This document shows, piece after piece, positions 17,262-29,060 of a DNA stretch of 46,653 nt (its first letter is position 1; every line of letters begins with the position of its first letter). A program made the position numbers and the translations under genes. The notes beneath the pieces are model-generated. The model worked only from the letters and a program-made list of their open reading frames with translations, had not been told where the DNA came from and did not search any database. The DNA comes from a bacterium (lineage in GTDB: Bacteria; Planctomycetota; UBA1135; GCA-002686595), in contig JAAELL010000423.1 in the NCBI GenBank assembly GCA_024226735.1, positions 1 to 46,653 of the forward strand, in the 5' to 3' direction.

Positions 17262-19501
17262 GCGGGGGCTTTCCGCTTGTGTCCGAGCCAGGCCGCCCAG
17301 AGCGACTCGGCGATCAGGGCGAGCAGGGCGAGGAGCGCCAGCGTGCGCCAGATCTCGCCGCGCCGCGGTCCGTCGGTGGCGACCTCTTCGCCCTCCTCGC
17401 CGCGCGCGAGCGCGGTGAGGGCCGGGTGCAGCACCGAGAGCTCGGCGGGCGACATGCGCTCCAGGTCGCTCTCGCTCGGCTCGAGCTGAACGGCGAAGTG
17501 CTCGGCCGGGGCGCCCTCCAGCTCGACGCGGTACAGCCCGACGCGCTCGGTGTCGGTCGTGCCGATCTCCGGCATGCGCCAAGCACCCGCGCTCGTTTCG
17601 GTCGCCTCACCGTCGAGCGTGCGCCGCGAGCCGTCGGGACGGATCAGCTCGGGCGAGCGCGGGAAGCTCTGTGTCTCGAGCCAGACGGGCTGACCCGTGC
17701 CGATGTTGCGCGTGGGGACGCGCCGCCTGCCGGCGTAGCGGAACCACTCGTGAACGAACGGGACCAGCGTGTGGGGCCACTCGGGGATCTTCGTCCAGGC
17801 CTTGCTGATCGTCGTCGTCCAGAGGAACACGCGGCCCTCGTCGTAGTTGCGCTCGTACAGGAGCGGGCTCTGCTCCTCGTCGTCCAGGATCGCCAGGACC
17901 TTGGCCGACTCGAGCTTGCCGCGCGTCGCGATGAAGTCGTAGACCGGCGCCTCGGTGAACAGGGGCCGCCACGTGTCGTCGGCGAAGAACGAGAGAGCGG
18001 GGTGATCCGCGTCGAAGTCCGCGACGTGGTAGAAGCTCTCGCGGCGCGCGGCCGAGACCTTGCGCCGGAGGCTCGCCGGCAGGAGACCGGATCCGTCGGC
18101 GTTGTACAGCTTCGTGTTGATCGCCTCGAGGTCGCCCATGCGATCGCCGACACACACGATCAGCGAGGCGCCCGCCGCGACGCGCTCCTCGAGCGCGGTC
18201 ACCGTCGACTCGGGGATCGTGCCGACGTTGGCGAGCACGATCACGTCGAAGTCGGCGAGCTCGAGGTCGCCGGACACGAGCGCGTCGGGCGTCACGTCGG
18301 TGGGGTCGAAGGGCGATGCCGCGGGGCCGAGGATGTCGCCCGAAGGCGGTTCGAGCACAGCCATGAGGTAGCCGGTCTCATCGTCGACGAAGCGGTCCGA
18401 GCGCGACCCGTTCACGACGAGGACGCGGATCGCGGGCGGGACGTGCAGGACGCTGGCGCGCGAGTCGTCGACGCTGAGCTTGTCGCCGTCGAGCTCCGCG
18501 CGCAGCACGTGCGAGCCGGGGCGATCGAACTGGACGGTGAACACCGCCTCAGCCGTGCCGCCAGCCGCGACGTCGATGCGCTGCACGGGCTGGCGCTCGC
18601 CGTCGACGTAGAGCGCGACGCGCTCGGCCGGGCGCGGCGAGGTGCCGTGGTTGGCGACGCGCGCCGCGATCTCGATCGGCACGCCGGCGCCGATCGTCGT
18701 CTGGATCGGTGCGACGGCCTCGAGCGCGACGTTGGCGGGGTAGGGCGGCGTCGGGCCGAGGTCCTCGACGAGGACGCTGACGCCGTACGACTGCAGCGCG
18801 TCGAGCTGCTCGATCAAGAGCGGCCGGTCTTCGCCGGGCTCGGAGCCCATCGCCGAGCCGACATCGGCGAAGACGCTGCGCTGCAGGTCGCTGAGGAAGC
18901 GCACCTCGAGCGCGCTCTCGCTCGTGCCGCCAGCGTCCTCTTCGACGCGCGCCAGGACCTCGGCGAATGCGCGGCCGAGATCGAGTCGTTCGTCGGTCGG
19001 GACGGTCAGCGTCGAGAGCACCGACAACGCCTTCTCCGGTGTGGTCCAGGCGATGAGCCGCGGATGGCCCGCGGCGATGACGACGTGCACCCGATCGCCC
19101 TTGGACGCGTCGAGATCGGACACGAGGTCGTGCGCGCGCTTCACGATGCGCTCGAAGACGGTCTCGACGTCCTCGCGGTAGCCGGTCGAGGCCGAGCCGT
19201 CGAGCACGAGCACGAGGTCGCGGCGCTTCTCGGTCAGACCCGCGAGCGGCGAATCGCCGGAGGCGAACGGGCGCGCGACGGCGAATGCGAGCAGCGCGAC
19301 GGCCGCCATGCGCAGGAGCAACAGCAAGAGGTTCTCGAGCTGCACGCGGCGCCGCGTCTTGCGGTACGCGGCCAGGACGAAGCGCATCGCCGCCCAGCGC
19401 ATCGGTTGGTAGCGCTGGCGGTTGAGCAGGTGGATCAGGAGCGGAACCGACGCCAGTGCGGCGCCGATCGCGAGACCCGGGTTGACGAAGCCCTCGAACA
19501 T
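17258..19501 (-). CDS. BatA-domain / VWA membrane protein
   Basis: 747 residues. The N-terminus is a recognisable BatA domain: FVNPGLAIGAALASVPLLIH, then LLNRQRYQPMRWAAMRF, then a second membrane segment (LLLLLLRMAAVALLAFA). A VWA domain follows at ~90-270 with the MIDAS-type word VLDGSAS. A beta-rich segment resembling CARDB (ARVANHGTSPRPAERVALYV) follows, then an amidotransferase-like region and a C-terminal helix (TLALLALLALIAESLWAAWL). Its start overlaps the DUF58 stop by one nt (TGATG) and its stop overlaps the next VWA gene by ATGA, so the genes are translationally coupled. In characterised relatives VWA proteins are MoxR clients; the client here is unknown. Confidence 0.87.
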   Translation of the reverse strand: MFEGFVNPGLAIGAALASVPLLIHLLNRQRYQPMRWAAMRFVLAAYRKTRRRVQLENLLLLLLRMAAVALLAFAVARPFASGDSPLAGLTEKRRDLVLVLDGSASTGYREDVETVFERIVKRAHDLVSDLDASKGDRVHVVIAAGHPRLIAWTTPEKALSVLSTLTVPTDERLDLGRAFAEVLARVEEDAGGTSESALEVRFLSDLQRSVFADVGSAMGSEPGEDRPLLIEQLDALQSYGVSVLVEDLGPTPPYPANVALEAVAPIQTTIGAGVPIEIAARVANHGTSPRPAERVALYVDGERQPVQRIDVAAGGTAEAVFTVQFDRPGSHVLRAELDGDKLSVDDSRASVLHVPPAIRVLVVNGSRSDRFVDDETGYLMAVLEPPSGDILGPAASPFDPTDVTPDALVSGDLELADFDVIVLANVGTIPESTVTALEERVAAGASLIVCVGDRMGDLEAINTKLYNADGSGLLPASLRRKVSAARRESFYHVADFDADHPALSFFADDTWRPLFTEAPVYDFIATRGKLESAKVLAILDDEEQSPLLYERNYDEGRVFLWTTTISKAWTKIPEWPHTLVPFVHEWFRYAGRRRVPTRNIGTGQPVWLETQSFPRSPELIRPDGSRRTLDGEATETSAGAWRMPEIGTTDTERVGLYRVELEGAPAEHFAVQLEPSESDLERMSPAELSVLHPALTALARGEEGEEVATDGPRRGEIWRTLALLALLALIAESLWAAWLGHKRKAPA

Positions 19502-20406
19502 CAGCCGCGGCCTCCCCGCGCACGTGCGGTGCGCTTGGCCAAGTACGCAGAAAGCGCCGCATCGAGCGGCTCATCGGTGGAGATGCGCACGAAGTCGACC
19601 GAGAGCGCGCGCGCCTGACGCGCCAGCGTCCGGTTGTGCTCGCGAATCTCCTCCAGGTACGCCTCGCGGATCGCCTTGGGGTCGATCTTGTGGTCGCCGG
19701 TGCCCTCGAGTCCTTCGAGCCGGACCAGCGCGTCGAGGTCGAACGAGAGCTCGAGCGGGTCGAGCACCTGGAACAGGATCGGTTCGTGCCCCTGGAACAA
19801 GAGGCGCTTGACGCCGTCGAGGATCGTCTCGACGTCGTCGATGAAGTCGGAGAACACGGCCGTGATCCCGCGGTGCCGCAGGCGCGGCGCCAGAAGGTTG
19901 AGCGCCTGCCCGACGGCCGTCGGACCCTGCGGTTCGGCGTTCTCCAGCATCGAGATGATCGCTGCCTCCTGCGGCGCGCCGTTGGCGGGCGGGACCTTGA
20001 GCCGGTGCGCGTCGTCGAAGATCACCAGGCCGGCGGTGTCGCGCTGGCCGAGCACGAGGTGCGCGATCGCGGCCGCGCACCAGCGCGCGTAGTCGAACTT
20101 GCTCCACTCGAGCGAGCGGAACGCCATCGACTCCGACGCGTCGAGCAGGAGGTTGCAGGAGAGGTTGGTCTCCTCGATGTACTCCTTCACGACGAGCCGG
20201 TCCGAGCGCGCGAAGACCTTCCAGTCGAGCTTGCGCAGCTCGTCGCCGGGGGCGTACGGACGGTGCTGCGCGAACTCGACCGAGCTCCCGCGGTGCGGCG
20301 AGGTGTGGTGCCCCGCCATGAAACCCTCGACGACCTTGCGGGCGACGAGCGAAAGGTGGGACAGGCGGTCGAGAACCGCCGGATCGATGGTGCCGGCTTT
20401 GGCCAC
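19501..20406 (-). CDS. DUF58 protein
   Basis: 301 residues, GTG start 9 nt after the moxR stop. It contains the DUF58 signature region at ~37-65 (SSVEFAQHRPYAPGDELRKL followed by DWKVFARSDRLVVKEY), followed by a VWA-like fold with LLLDASESM. The tail has FVRISTDEPLDAALSAYL, also typical. The length is normal for the short, cytoplasmic DUF58 class. The order MoxR-DUF58-BatA-VWA is the widely conserved arrangement in which MoxR AAA ATPases are thought to act as chaperones on VWA and DUF58 proteins. No membrane segment is visible. Confidence 0.93.
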   Translation of the reverse strand: MAKAGTIDPAVLDRLSHLSLVARKVVEGFMAGHHTSPHRGSSVEFAQHRPYAPGDELRKLDWKVFARSDRLVVKEYIEETNLSCNLLLDASESMAFRSLEWSKFDYARWCAAAIAHLVLGQRDTAGLVIFDDAHRLKVPPANGAPQEAAIISMLENAEPQGPTAVGQALNLLAPRLRHRGITAVFSDFIDDVETILDGVKRLLFQGHEPILFQVLDPLELSFDLDALVRLEGLEGTGDHKIDPKAIREAYLEEIREHNRTLARQARALSVDFVRISTDEPLDAALSAYLAKRTARARGGRG

Positions 20407-20415
20407 GCTGCGCGC

Positions 20416-21444
<1,029 letters not shown>

Positions 21445-21720
21445 GTTGTTCCTCGGATCTTGTTCGTCTCGCGCTTGGGCCGGCCGGCTCCTGCGCGGGT
21501 CTCGGGCACTCGTCTTGGGTGGGAGACGAGATTCTCCCATCCACCCCCTCACATCGACCGCATCGGGGACGATCTACACCCTGCAAAGGGGGGACACCCT
21601 GCGGAGGGGGGAAGCCGCAGGTGCGACCTTTATATACGGCAGGTTGCTGGAGGTCGCGAAGCCGGGTACGGAAGTCCTACAACGTCCCTGAAGGCGGTCG
21701 TCAGGTCGCGGCCGACAGGG
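21445..21720 (-). promoter_or_regulatory. Leader region of the moxR operon
   Basis: This 276-nt gap separates the PQQ-like gene's stop from moxR, in a region where other spacings are mostly short. It holds a small hairpin (21520-21526 with 21533-21539), the tandem 18-bp repeat at 21576-21611, and an A/T-rich word reading TATATA on the minus strand near 21634. I could not pair that word with a good -35 element. The likely content is the promoter and untranslated leader of moxR; this is inferred from position more than from motifs. Confidence 0.4.
21576..21611. repeat. Tandem 18-bp repeat upstream of moxR
   Basis: Two adjacent 18-bp units (21576-21593 and 21594-21611) match at 16 of 18 positions. 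On the plus strand each reads ACACCCTGC, two variable bases, then A and six G. They lie ~130-170 nt upstream of the moxR start in a non-coding gap. They could be paired regulator sites or a slippage product. Confidence 0.6.
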
Positions 21721-23868
21721 TCATTCCACGCGCCAGATCCACACGGTGTCCGGCCCCACCAGGACGAGGCGATCACCTCTTCCGTAGGGCGTTCCCCCCA
21801 GCCCGCCGCCCAGGTCCGGTATGGCCTGGGCCGCCAGGAGGAACAGGTCGCGCTCGAAGTCGAGCAGGAAGAGATTCTGGTCGGAGGCGAGCCACAGCCG
21901 GTCGTTCGACGTGAGCCCACGGCCCGCGAAGTGCTCTTCGGAACCCAGATAGAGTGAAGATCGCACCTCTCCAGCCCCGTTGCGCAGGCGCAGCGCCCGG
22001 TGGCGGCCGTCGCGGCCGAGCGTGACGAGGGATGCCTCGGCCGAGCCGGTGAAGCCCGTCCAGTCCGCCGCATCACCGATCGGGACCGGTGGTGACGCGT
22101 AGAGGCCGCCGCGGGCGAGATCGGGGATCGCGTGGAAGCTGTACAGGAAATCGGAGTCGAACGGGCCGAGGACGACCGCCCGCGGCCGATCGGAGCCGGC
22201 CTCTGGGCTGGGTCGACGCGAACCGGGCCAGCCCGGATCATCGACGTCGCGGCGGCGCGTGCGCAGGCTCCAGCACTGCCGCCCGTCCGCCGCGTCGAAT
22301 GCGGCGGCGATCCCGAGATTCGTGCAGGCGACGACTCGCCCTCGAACGTGGGCGAGCGGCATGCCCGCCGTGGGCACCGAGCTTCCGGGTCCGCGTCTCG
22401 CGCTGCTGTCGGACTTCAGGTCCGAGCCCTTGGTGATCAGCCGTGCCCAGCGCAACTCGCCGGCGCGGGCGTCGAGCGCGAACAGCCACGCGTCGCCGCC
22501 GCGCTCCGCCCCGGGACCTTCCGGCTCGGGGAGCAGGCGGGCGAGCACGAAGACGACGCCGTCGATGAGCAGCGGCCCCGGCTGGAACTGCCACGTGCCC
22601 GGACCGAGGATCTCCGCCGCGTCGCGCGGAGGGAGATTCGAGCGTTCGAGACCGCGCGCCGACAGCGTCCAGTGGACGACCGATCGTCCCTCGCCGTCGA
22701 TGCGCATGTGCACGAGGTGGTTGCCGTACGCGGCGATCGGCACGTTGCGCATCTTGTAGCCGGGTCGCCCGCGGTCGACGACGACGACGAGGCTCTGGCC
22801 GTCGGTCGCAGGCAGGAGCGGCCAGCCACCGGACGAGGGCGCCGCGACCGGACGTACGCTCGGCACGTCGATCAGCTCGGCGAACACGAAGCGTGCGATC
22901 GTGCCGCCGGTCCGCGTTCCCGCGGCGCGCGCGTCGAACCACACCAGCGTGCGGGGCGTCTGGATCGCGAAGCTGCCGTCGTCGAGGAATGCGAGCCCCG
23001 GCTCGAGCCCGAGCCCGAGCGGTCCACGCATGCCGTGCCCCGGTCGCTTGCGCGTGCTCTCGAGTCGTTGCGTACGCTCGAGCGTGAAGTCGCTCGCCGA
23101 CCTCCACGTCTCCGTGGCCGGAGCGGGTCTGTCGTCTCGCGTGCACGCCGCGCGGCGCCGCTCGATGCGCGCGTCCCATGCGGCGCGCTGCTCGCCCTCG
23201 ATGTCGAGGAGGTGCCGCTCGAGCCGCTCGAGCCACAGGCGCGCATCGGCGATGCGATTCTCCTCGAACGCACCGTCGGCGAGGCGCAGGGCGGCGATCG
23301 CCGCCGAGCGCGTGAACGGGTGAGCGCGCTCGACGTCGGCGAGCGCCGGCGCGTGCGTGGGCGCCTCCTCCAGCGCCCCGCTGGCGAGCGTCTCGAACCG
23401 CGTCCGCCACTCGCCGCGCTCGTCCGGCGTCGCGCTCGAGAGACGTCGCAGCACCGCGTACGCGACGTCCTCGGTGCGTCGGTCGTGGGTCTGGTCGGGG
23501 TCGGGCCAGGCGAATGCGCGGGGACCGTCGACGGGCGCGAGGCGCACCGCGTCGCCGTCCGACGACGCGTTCAGCGCGCGGTACCAAGCCTCGAACGCGC
23601 GCGAGCGTTCGTCGCGTGCGCCAGCACCGCCGGCGGCTGCGCGCGACCACGCGCGGTCGCCAGCGAGGAGCTCTTCGCTCGCCGCCGCGGACACGGGCTG
23701 GAAGCTGTCGTTGCGCAGCGCGCCTTCGAGGCGCAGGTCCGCGCTCACGGGCTCCTGCCGCGCGCTGGCGGCCGGCGCGATCCACACGCAGAACGAGACC
23801 AGCGCCAGGAGTCCCCCGGTGCGACGCCGGCGGGAGCCCGCGTGGACTCCTGGCGCGCGGAGCCGCAT
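21721..23868 (-). CDS. Exported PQQ-like repeat protein
   Basis: 715 residues. The ATG at 23868 overlaps the stop of the upstream FtsB-like gene by one nt (TGATG) and is followed by a basic n-region and signal peptide (TGGLLALVSFCVWIAPAASA). The first ~270 residues are helical and Ala/Arg-rich. The rest contains blade-like words of BamB/PQQ proteins (DARAGELRWARLITKG, DAADGRQCWSLRTR, PLAHVRGRVVACTNLGIAAA). The blades are more diverged than those of the giant PQQ protein at 10037-14716. It ends an eno-ftsB-PQQ group, and a 276-nt gap separates it from moxR. The function is unknown; a periplasmic scaffold role is an inference. Confidence 0.75.
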   Translation of the reverse strand: MRLRAPGVHAGSRRRRTGGLLALVSFCVWIAPAASARQEPVSADLRLEGALRNDSFQPVSAAASEELLAGDRAWSRAAAGGAGARDERSRAFEAWYRALNASSDGDAVRLAPVDGPRAFAWPDPDQTHDRRTEDVAYAVLRRLSSATPDERGEWRTRFETLASGALEEAPTHAPALADVERAHPFTRSAAIAALRLADGAFEENRIADARLWLERLERHLLDIEGEQRAAWDARIERRRAACTRDDRPAPATETWRSASDFTLERTQRLESTRKRPGHGMRGPLGLGLEPGLAFLDDGSFAIQTPRTLVWFDARAAGTRTGGTIARFVFAELIDVPSVRPVAAPSSGGWPLLPATDGQSLVVVVDRGRPGYKMRNVPIAAYGNHLVHMRIDGEGRSVVHWTLSARGLERSNLPPRDAAEILGPGTWQFQPGPLLIDGVVFVLARLLPEPEGPGAERGGDAWLFALDARAGELRWARLITKGSDLKSDSSARRGPGSSVPTAGMPLAHVRGRVVACTNLGIAAAFDAADGRQCWSLRTRRRDVDDPGWPGSRRPSPEAGSDRPRAVVLGPFDSDFLYSFHAIPDLARGGLYASPPVPIGDAADWTGFTGSAEASLVTLGRDGRHRALRLRNGAGEVRSSLYLGSEEHFAGRGLTSNDRLWLASDQNLFLLDFERDLFLLAAQAIPDLGGGLGGTPYGRGDRLVLVGPDTVWIWRVE

Positions 23869-24290
23869 CACCGGTCTTGGGCTTGGGGCTCTTGCGCCTG
23901 CTCCGAAACGGCCGTTTCCCGTGTCGAGTCGGCCGCTGCCGCCGATTCGGCCAGGCGCAGGCGTCGCACGCGCTCGCGGTACACCGGGTCGGTCCAGGCC
24001 TTCGCTTCGGCTTGCATGCGCTCGAAGCTCTTGCGTGCGCTCGAGTACCTCGCGTCGACCGTCTGCTCCTCGCCCGCGAGCCGCTCGGCCTCGGCCCGCG
24101 CCGGACGCAGGCCGCGATCGACGACTTGCCACAAGAGCAGCATCGGCACCCAGACGGGCATCCAGTAGAGGACACCGCTCGCGACTCCGCCCACGAGCGT
24201 GCCCACGACGGAGCCCACGACGGAACGACGGCCGCGGTGCGGACCGTTCGCGGGACGCTCAGCGCCCGTGGACCTTGTGGGGCGAGACAT
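23868..24290 (-). CDS. FtsB/DivIC-like septum-formation protein (putative)
   Basis: 140 residues: a short cytoplasmic tail, one membrane helix (~45-58, WMPVWVPMLLLWQVVDRG), then a helical coiled-coil stretch (ARAEAERLAGEEQTVDARYS) and the word TDPVYRERVRRLRL. That word resembles the DP-x-Y/I-x-E-x-AR-x-x-L element of DivIC/FtsB. The gene begins 4 nt after enolase; eno next to ftsB/divIC is a recurrent arrangement in several phyla. Size, topology and position agree, but the residue match is modest. Alternatively it is an unrelated bitopic coiled-coil protein. The Gly/Val-rich segment before the helix (SVVGSVVGTLVGGVASGVLY) is unusual for the family. Confidence 0.55.
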   Translation of the reverse strand: MSRPTRSTGAERPANGPHRGRRSVVGSVVGTLVGGVASGVLYWMPVWVPMLLLWQVVDRGLRPARAEAERLAGEEQTVDARYSSARKSFERMQAEAKAWTDPVYRERVRRLRLAESAAAADSTRETAVSEQAQEPQAQDR

Positions 24291-24294
24291 CGGT

Positions 24295-26573
<2,279 letters not shown>

Positions 26574-27971
26574 ATGACCCGCGCCACCGCAGCCATCGCC
26601 CTCGGCAGCAACCTCGGCGACCGCGAGAAGTCCCTGCGCGGCGCGCTGGTCGCCCTCGAGCGCACGCCAGGCGTCGTCGTGCTGCGCCGCTCGAGCTGGT
26701 TGGAGACGGCGCCGGTGGGGGGGCCGCCTGGCCAGGGGCCGTTCCTGAACGGCGCGGTGCTGCTCGAGACGACGCTCGACGCGCGCGCGCTCCTGGCGGA
26801 GCTGCAGCGGATCGAGGCCAAGTTCGGCCGTGAGCGAACGGTGCGCGACGCGCCGCGCACGCTCGATCTGGACCTCTTGCTGTTCGCAGACGAGGCGATC
26901 GATGATCCGGAGCTCGTCGTTCCGCACCCGCGCATGGAGGAGCGCGTGTTCGTGCTCGAGCCGCTGGCCGAGATCCTCCCCGACCACGTCCTCGCCGGAT
27001 GCGGCGAGACGGTCGTCGCGCGCGCTCGAGCACTGAAACGAGAGCGGATGTCGCGTCTCCCCGATCCCGCGTCCGCGTCCGCGTGGTGCCGCGACGTGAT
27101 CGCCGCGGGTGAGACGCTCGGGTTCGTGCCGACGATGGGCGCGCTCCACGCGGGCCACCTCGCACTCGTCGAGTGCGCGGCGCGCGAGAACGATCGGGTC
27201 TGCGTGAGCGTCTTCGTCAATCCGCTGCAGTTCAACGATCCGCGCGACCTGGAGCGCTACCCGCGCGACTTCGAGGGCGACGCGGACCAGCTCGAGGCGG
27301 TCGGGTGCTCGATGGTGTTCTCCGGGACGCTGGCGGGCTTCTTTCCCGACGAGCTCGACGCCACCGGAGCCCTGATTCCCGAGCGGCTCATCGACGCGGG
27401 ACCAGCGGCGATCGGGCTCGAGGGCGCGCACCGCCCGGGGCACTTCGACGGTGTCGCGACGATCGTCGATCGGCTCTTCGACGTCGTGCAGCCGACGCGC
27501 GCGTACTTCGGACAAAAGGACTACCAGCAGCTCCAGGTCGTGCGCGATCTCGCGCGGCGGCGCGCGGGGCCGGAGATCATCGGGTGCGTCACCGTGCGCG
27601 AGGACTCGGGCCTCGCGCGCTCCTCGCGCAATGCGTTGCTCGACGACGCGGGGCGGGCCGCGGGACTCTTCCTGTCGCGCGCGCTCGGTGTCGCCGACGC
27701 GGCCTGGCGCGCGGGCGAACGGGACGCGCGGGCGCTCGAGACGTTGATGCGGGAGGTGCTCGATGGCTCGGGGCTCGAGCTCGAGTACGCCGCGGTCCGC
27801 GCGGCTCGAGGCTGGAGCGCCGAGGCGCCGGGAGGACCGTTGGAGTCGGCGGTCGCGCTCGTGGCCGCGCGCGCGGCGAGTGTGCGTTTGATCGACAACC
27901 ACGTGCTCGGCAGCGACCCGAGTCCGCAGCCGGCCGCGGCAGCGACCGGGGGATCGTCGGCCGCTTCGTGA
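26574..27971 (+). CDS. folK-panC: FolK-PanC fusion: HPPK / pantothenate synthetase
   Basis: 465 residues in one uninterrupted frame. Residues 1-~155 are 6-hydroxymethyl-7,8-dihydropterin pyrophosphokinase (folate pathway): IALGSNLGDRE, GPFLNGAV, RTLDLDLLLF and VVPHPRMEERVFVLEPL. Residues ~165-450 are pantoate-beta-alanine ligase (pantothenate and CoA pathway): FVPTMGALHAGHLAL (HIGH-like nucleotide motif), VFVNPLQFN, IGLEGAHRPGHFDGVATIV, RAYFGQKDYQQLQVVRDL and EDSGLARSSRN. Both domains keep their signature residues, so both are probably active. The start codon directly abuts the pssA stop, and the stop overlaps the ispE GTG start as GTGA. The fused order is unusual to my knowledge. A sequencing frameshift cannot have created it, because no frame change or stop separates the halves. 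Confidence 0.93.
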   Translation: MTRATAAIALGSNLGDREKSLRGALVALERTPGVVVLRRSSWLETAPVGGPPGQGPFLNGAVLLETTLDARALLAELQRIEAKFGRERTVRDAPRTLDLDLLLFADEAIDDPELVVPHPRMEERVFVLEPLAEILPDHVLAGCGETVVARARALKRERMSRLPDPASASAWCRDVIAAGETLGFVPTMGALHAGHLALVECAARENDRVCVSVFVNPLQFNDPRDLERYPRDFEGDADQLEAVGCSMVFSGTLAGFFPDELDATGALIPERLIDAGPAAIGLEGAHRPGHFDGVATIVDRLFDVVQPTRAYFGQKDYQQLQVVRDLARRRAGPEIIGCVTVREDSGLARSSRNALLDDAGRAAGLFLSRALGVADAAWRAGERDARALETLMREVLDGSGLELEYAAVRAARGWSAEAPGGPLESAVALVAARAASVRLIDNHVLGSDPSPQPAAAATGGSSAAS

Positions 27972-28954
27972 GAGACGCGAGTTGGGTGCGGGCGCTCGCC
28001 CCGGCCAAGGTCAACCTCGTGCTCGACGTCCTCGGCCGGCGCGACGACGGGTTTCACGAGCTCGAGACGGTGATGCTCGCGCTCGACTTGCACGACGTGG
28101 TGCGCGCGCGTGTCGTGCCGAAGTTCGAACGGGGTCTCGCGCTCGCCGAACGCATCGCGCTCGAAGTGCGCGGTCCGGCTGCGACGCCCGACGTCCCATC
28201 CGACGCGAGCAACCTCGCCGCGCGCGGCGCCGCGCTCGCCCTCGAGCGAGCCGCGGACCCGTCGTTAGGCGTCGAGCTCGTCGTCGAAAAGCACATTCCC
28301 AGTCGCGCCGGCCTCGGTGGTGGAAGCGCGGATGCGGCGGCGGCGTTCCTCGCGACCTGCGCGGCGATCGGGTCGGACGCCGCGGGTCCGTCACAAACAT
28401 CGGCGGCCCATGAGCGGGAAAAAAGCGTGACGAACGCGCTCGCGAGTCTCGGCTCCGACTGCGCATTCTTTCACGGGGCGCGGAGCACGGGGGCCGCGTA
28501 CTGCACGGGACGCGGGGCGCAAGTTACGCCTATTTCGTCTCCCTCGTCCGACTGGTGGATCGCCGTGATCACGCCCGAATCCGCGTGCCCCACAAAGGAC
28601 GTGTATGCGGCGTGGGGAATGTCCTTGAGACCCCCCCAACCACTATCTACGTTTCAACTGGAACTTGCCACGGCGCCCGCTACAGGCGTACGCGGACTCT
28701 TGCACAATGCGCTGGAGCCAGCGGCGGTGGCTGCCGTTCCTTCTCTCTCATCATGGCGCGAAGCGTTGAACGCATCGGGCGCAAGCCACTTCCTGCTCGC
28801 GGGGAGCGGCTCGAGCTACTTTGGACTGTTCGACTCGCGGGAGCAAGCGCTCCGCGGGTTGGCGGAGGTCCAGAGCGAGCTCGAGAGAAGGAACCTGCAG
28901 CACCGCGGAAGTTGGATCACCAGACCGGCGGGGCACGGAGCCGTAGTGACTTAG
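27968..28954 (+). CDS. ispE: 4-diphosphocytidyl-2-C-methyl-D-erythritol kinase
   Basis: MEP (non-mevalonate) isoprenoid pathway kinase of the GHMP family. 328 residues from a GTG at 27968 that overlaps the upstream stop as GTGA. Family features then begin within ten residues (RALAPAKVNLVLDVLG, DDGFHELETVM). The ATP-binding motif is PSRAGLGGGSADAAAAF, motif III is LAGSGSSYFGLF, and HNALEPAA lies between. The stretch SQTSAAHEREK in the middle is a slightly longer loop than usual. Part of the 5' end may tolerate an earlier start, but the overlap with folK-panC makes 27968 the best choice. Confidence 0.92.
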   Translation: MRDASWVRALAPAKVNLVLDVLGRRDDGFHELETVMLALDLHDVVRARVVPKFERGLALAERIALEVRGPAATPDVPSDASNLAARGAALALERAADPSLGVELVVEKHIPSRAGLGGGSADAAAAFLATCAAIGSDAAGPSQTSAAHEREKSVTNALASLGSDCAFFHGARSTGAAYCTGRGAQVTPISSPSSDWWIAVITPESACPTKDVYAAWGMSLRPPQPLSTFQLELATAPATGVRGLLHNALEPAAVAAVPSLSSWREALNASGASHFLLAGSGSSYFGLFDSREQALRGLAEVQSELERRNLQHRGSWITRPAGHGAVVT

Positions 28955-29060
28955 CGGGGGCCTACCAACGCGCACGGAGAGTGCGTGCGGCCGGAGGGGA
29001 CCGGCGGCCGCGAACAACACGTATCGGCTCGGGAGAGCGGCACGTGTGGGAGACAGGCCG
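28955..29060 (+). promoter_or_regulatory. ispE-spoVG gap
   Basis: 106 nt, the widest gap between ispE and aroK. It is GC-rich and contains a possible hairpin around ACGCGCACGGAGAGTGCGTGC. A Shine-Dalgarno GGAG at 29049-29052 lies eight nt before the spoVG start. A separate spoVG promoter is possible but not evident. Confidence 0.35.
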
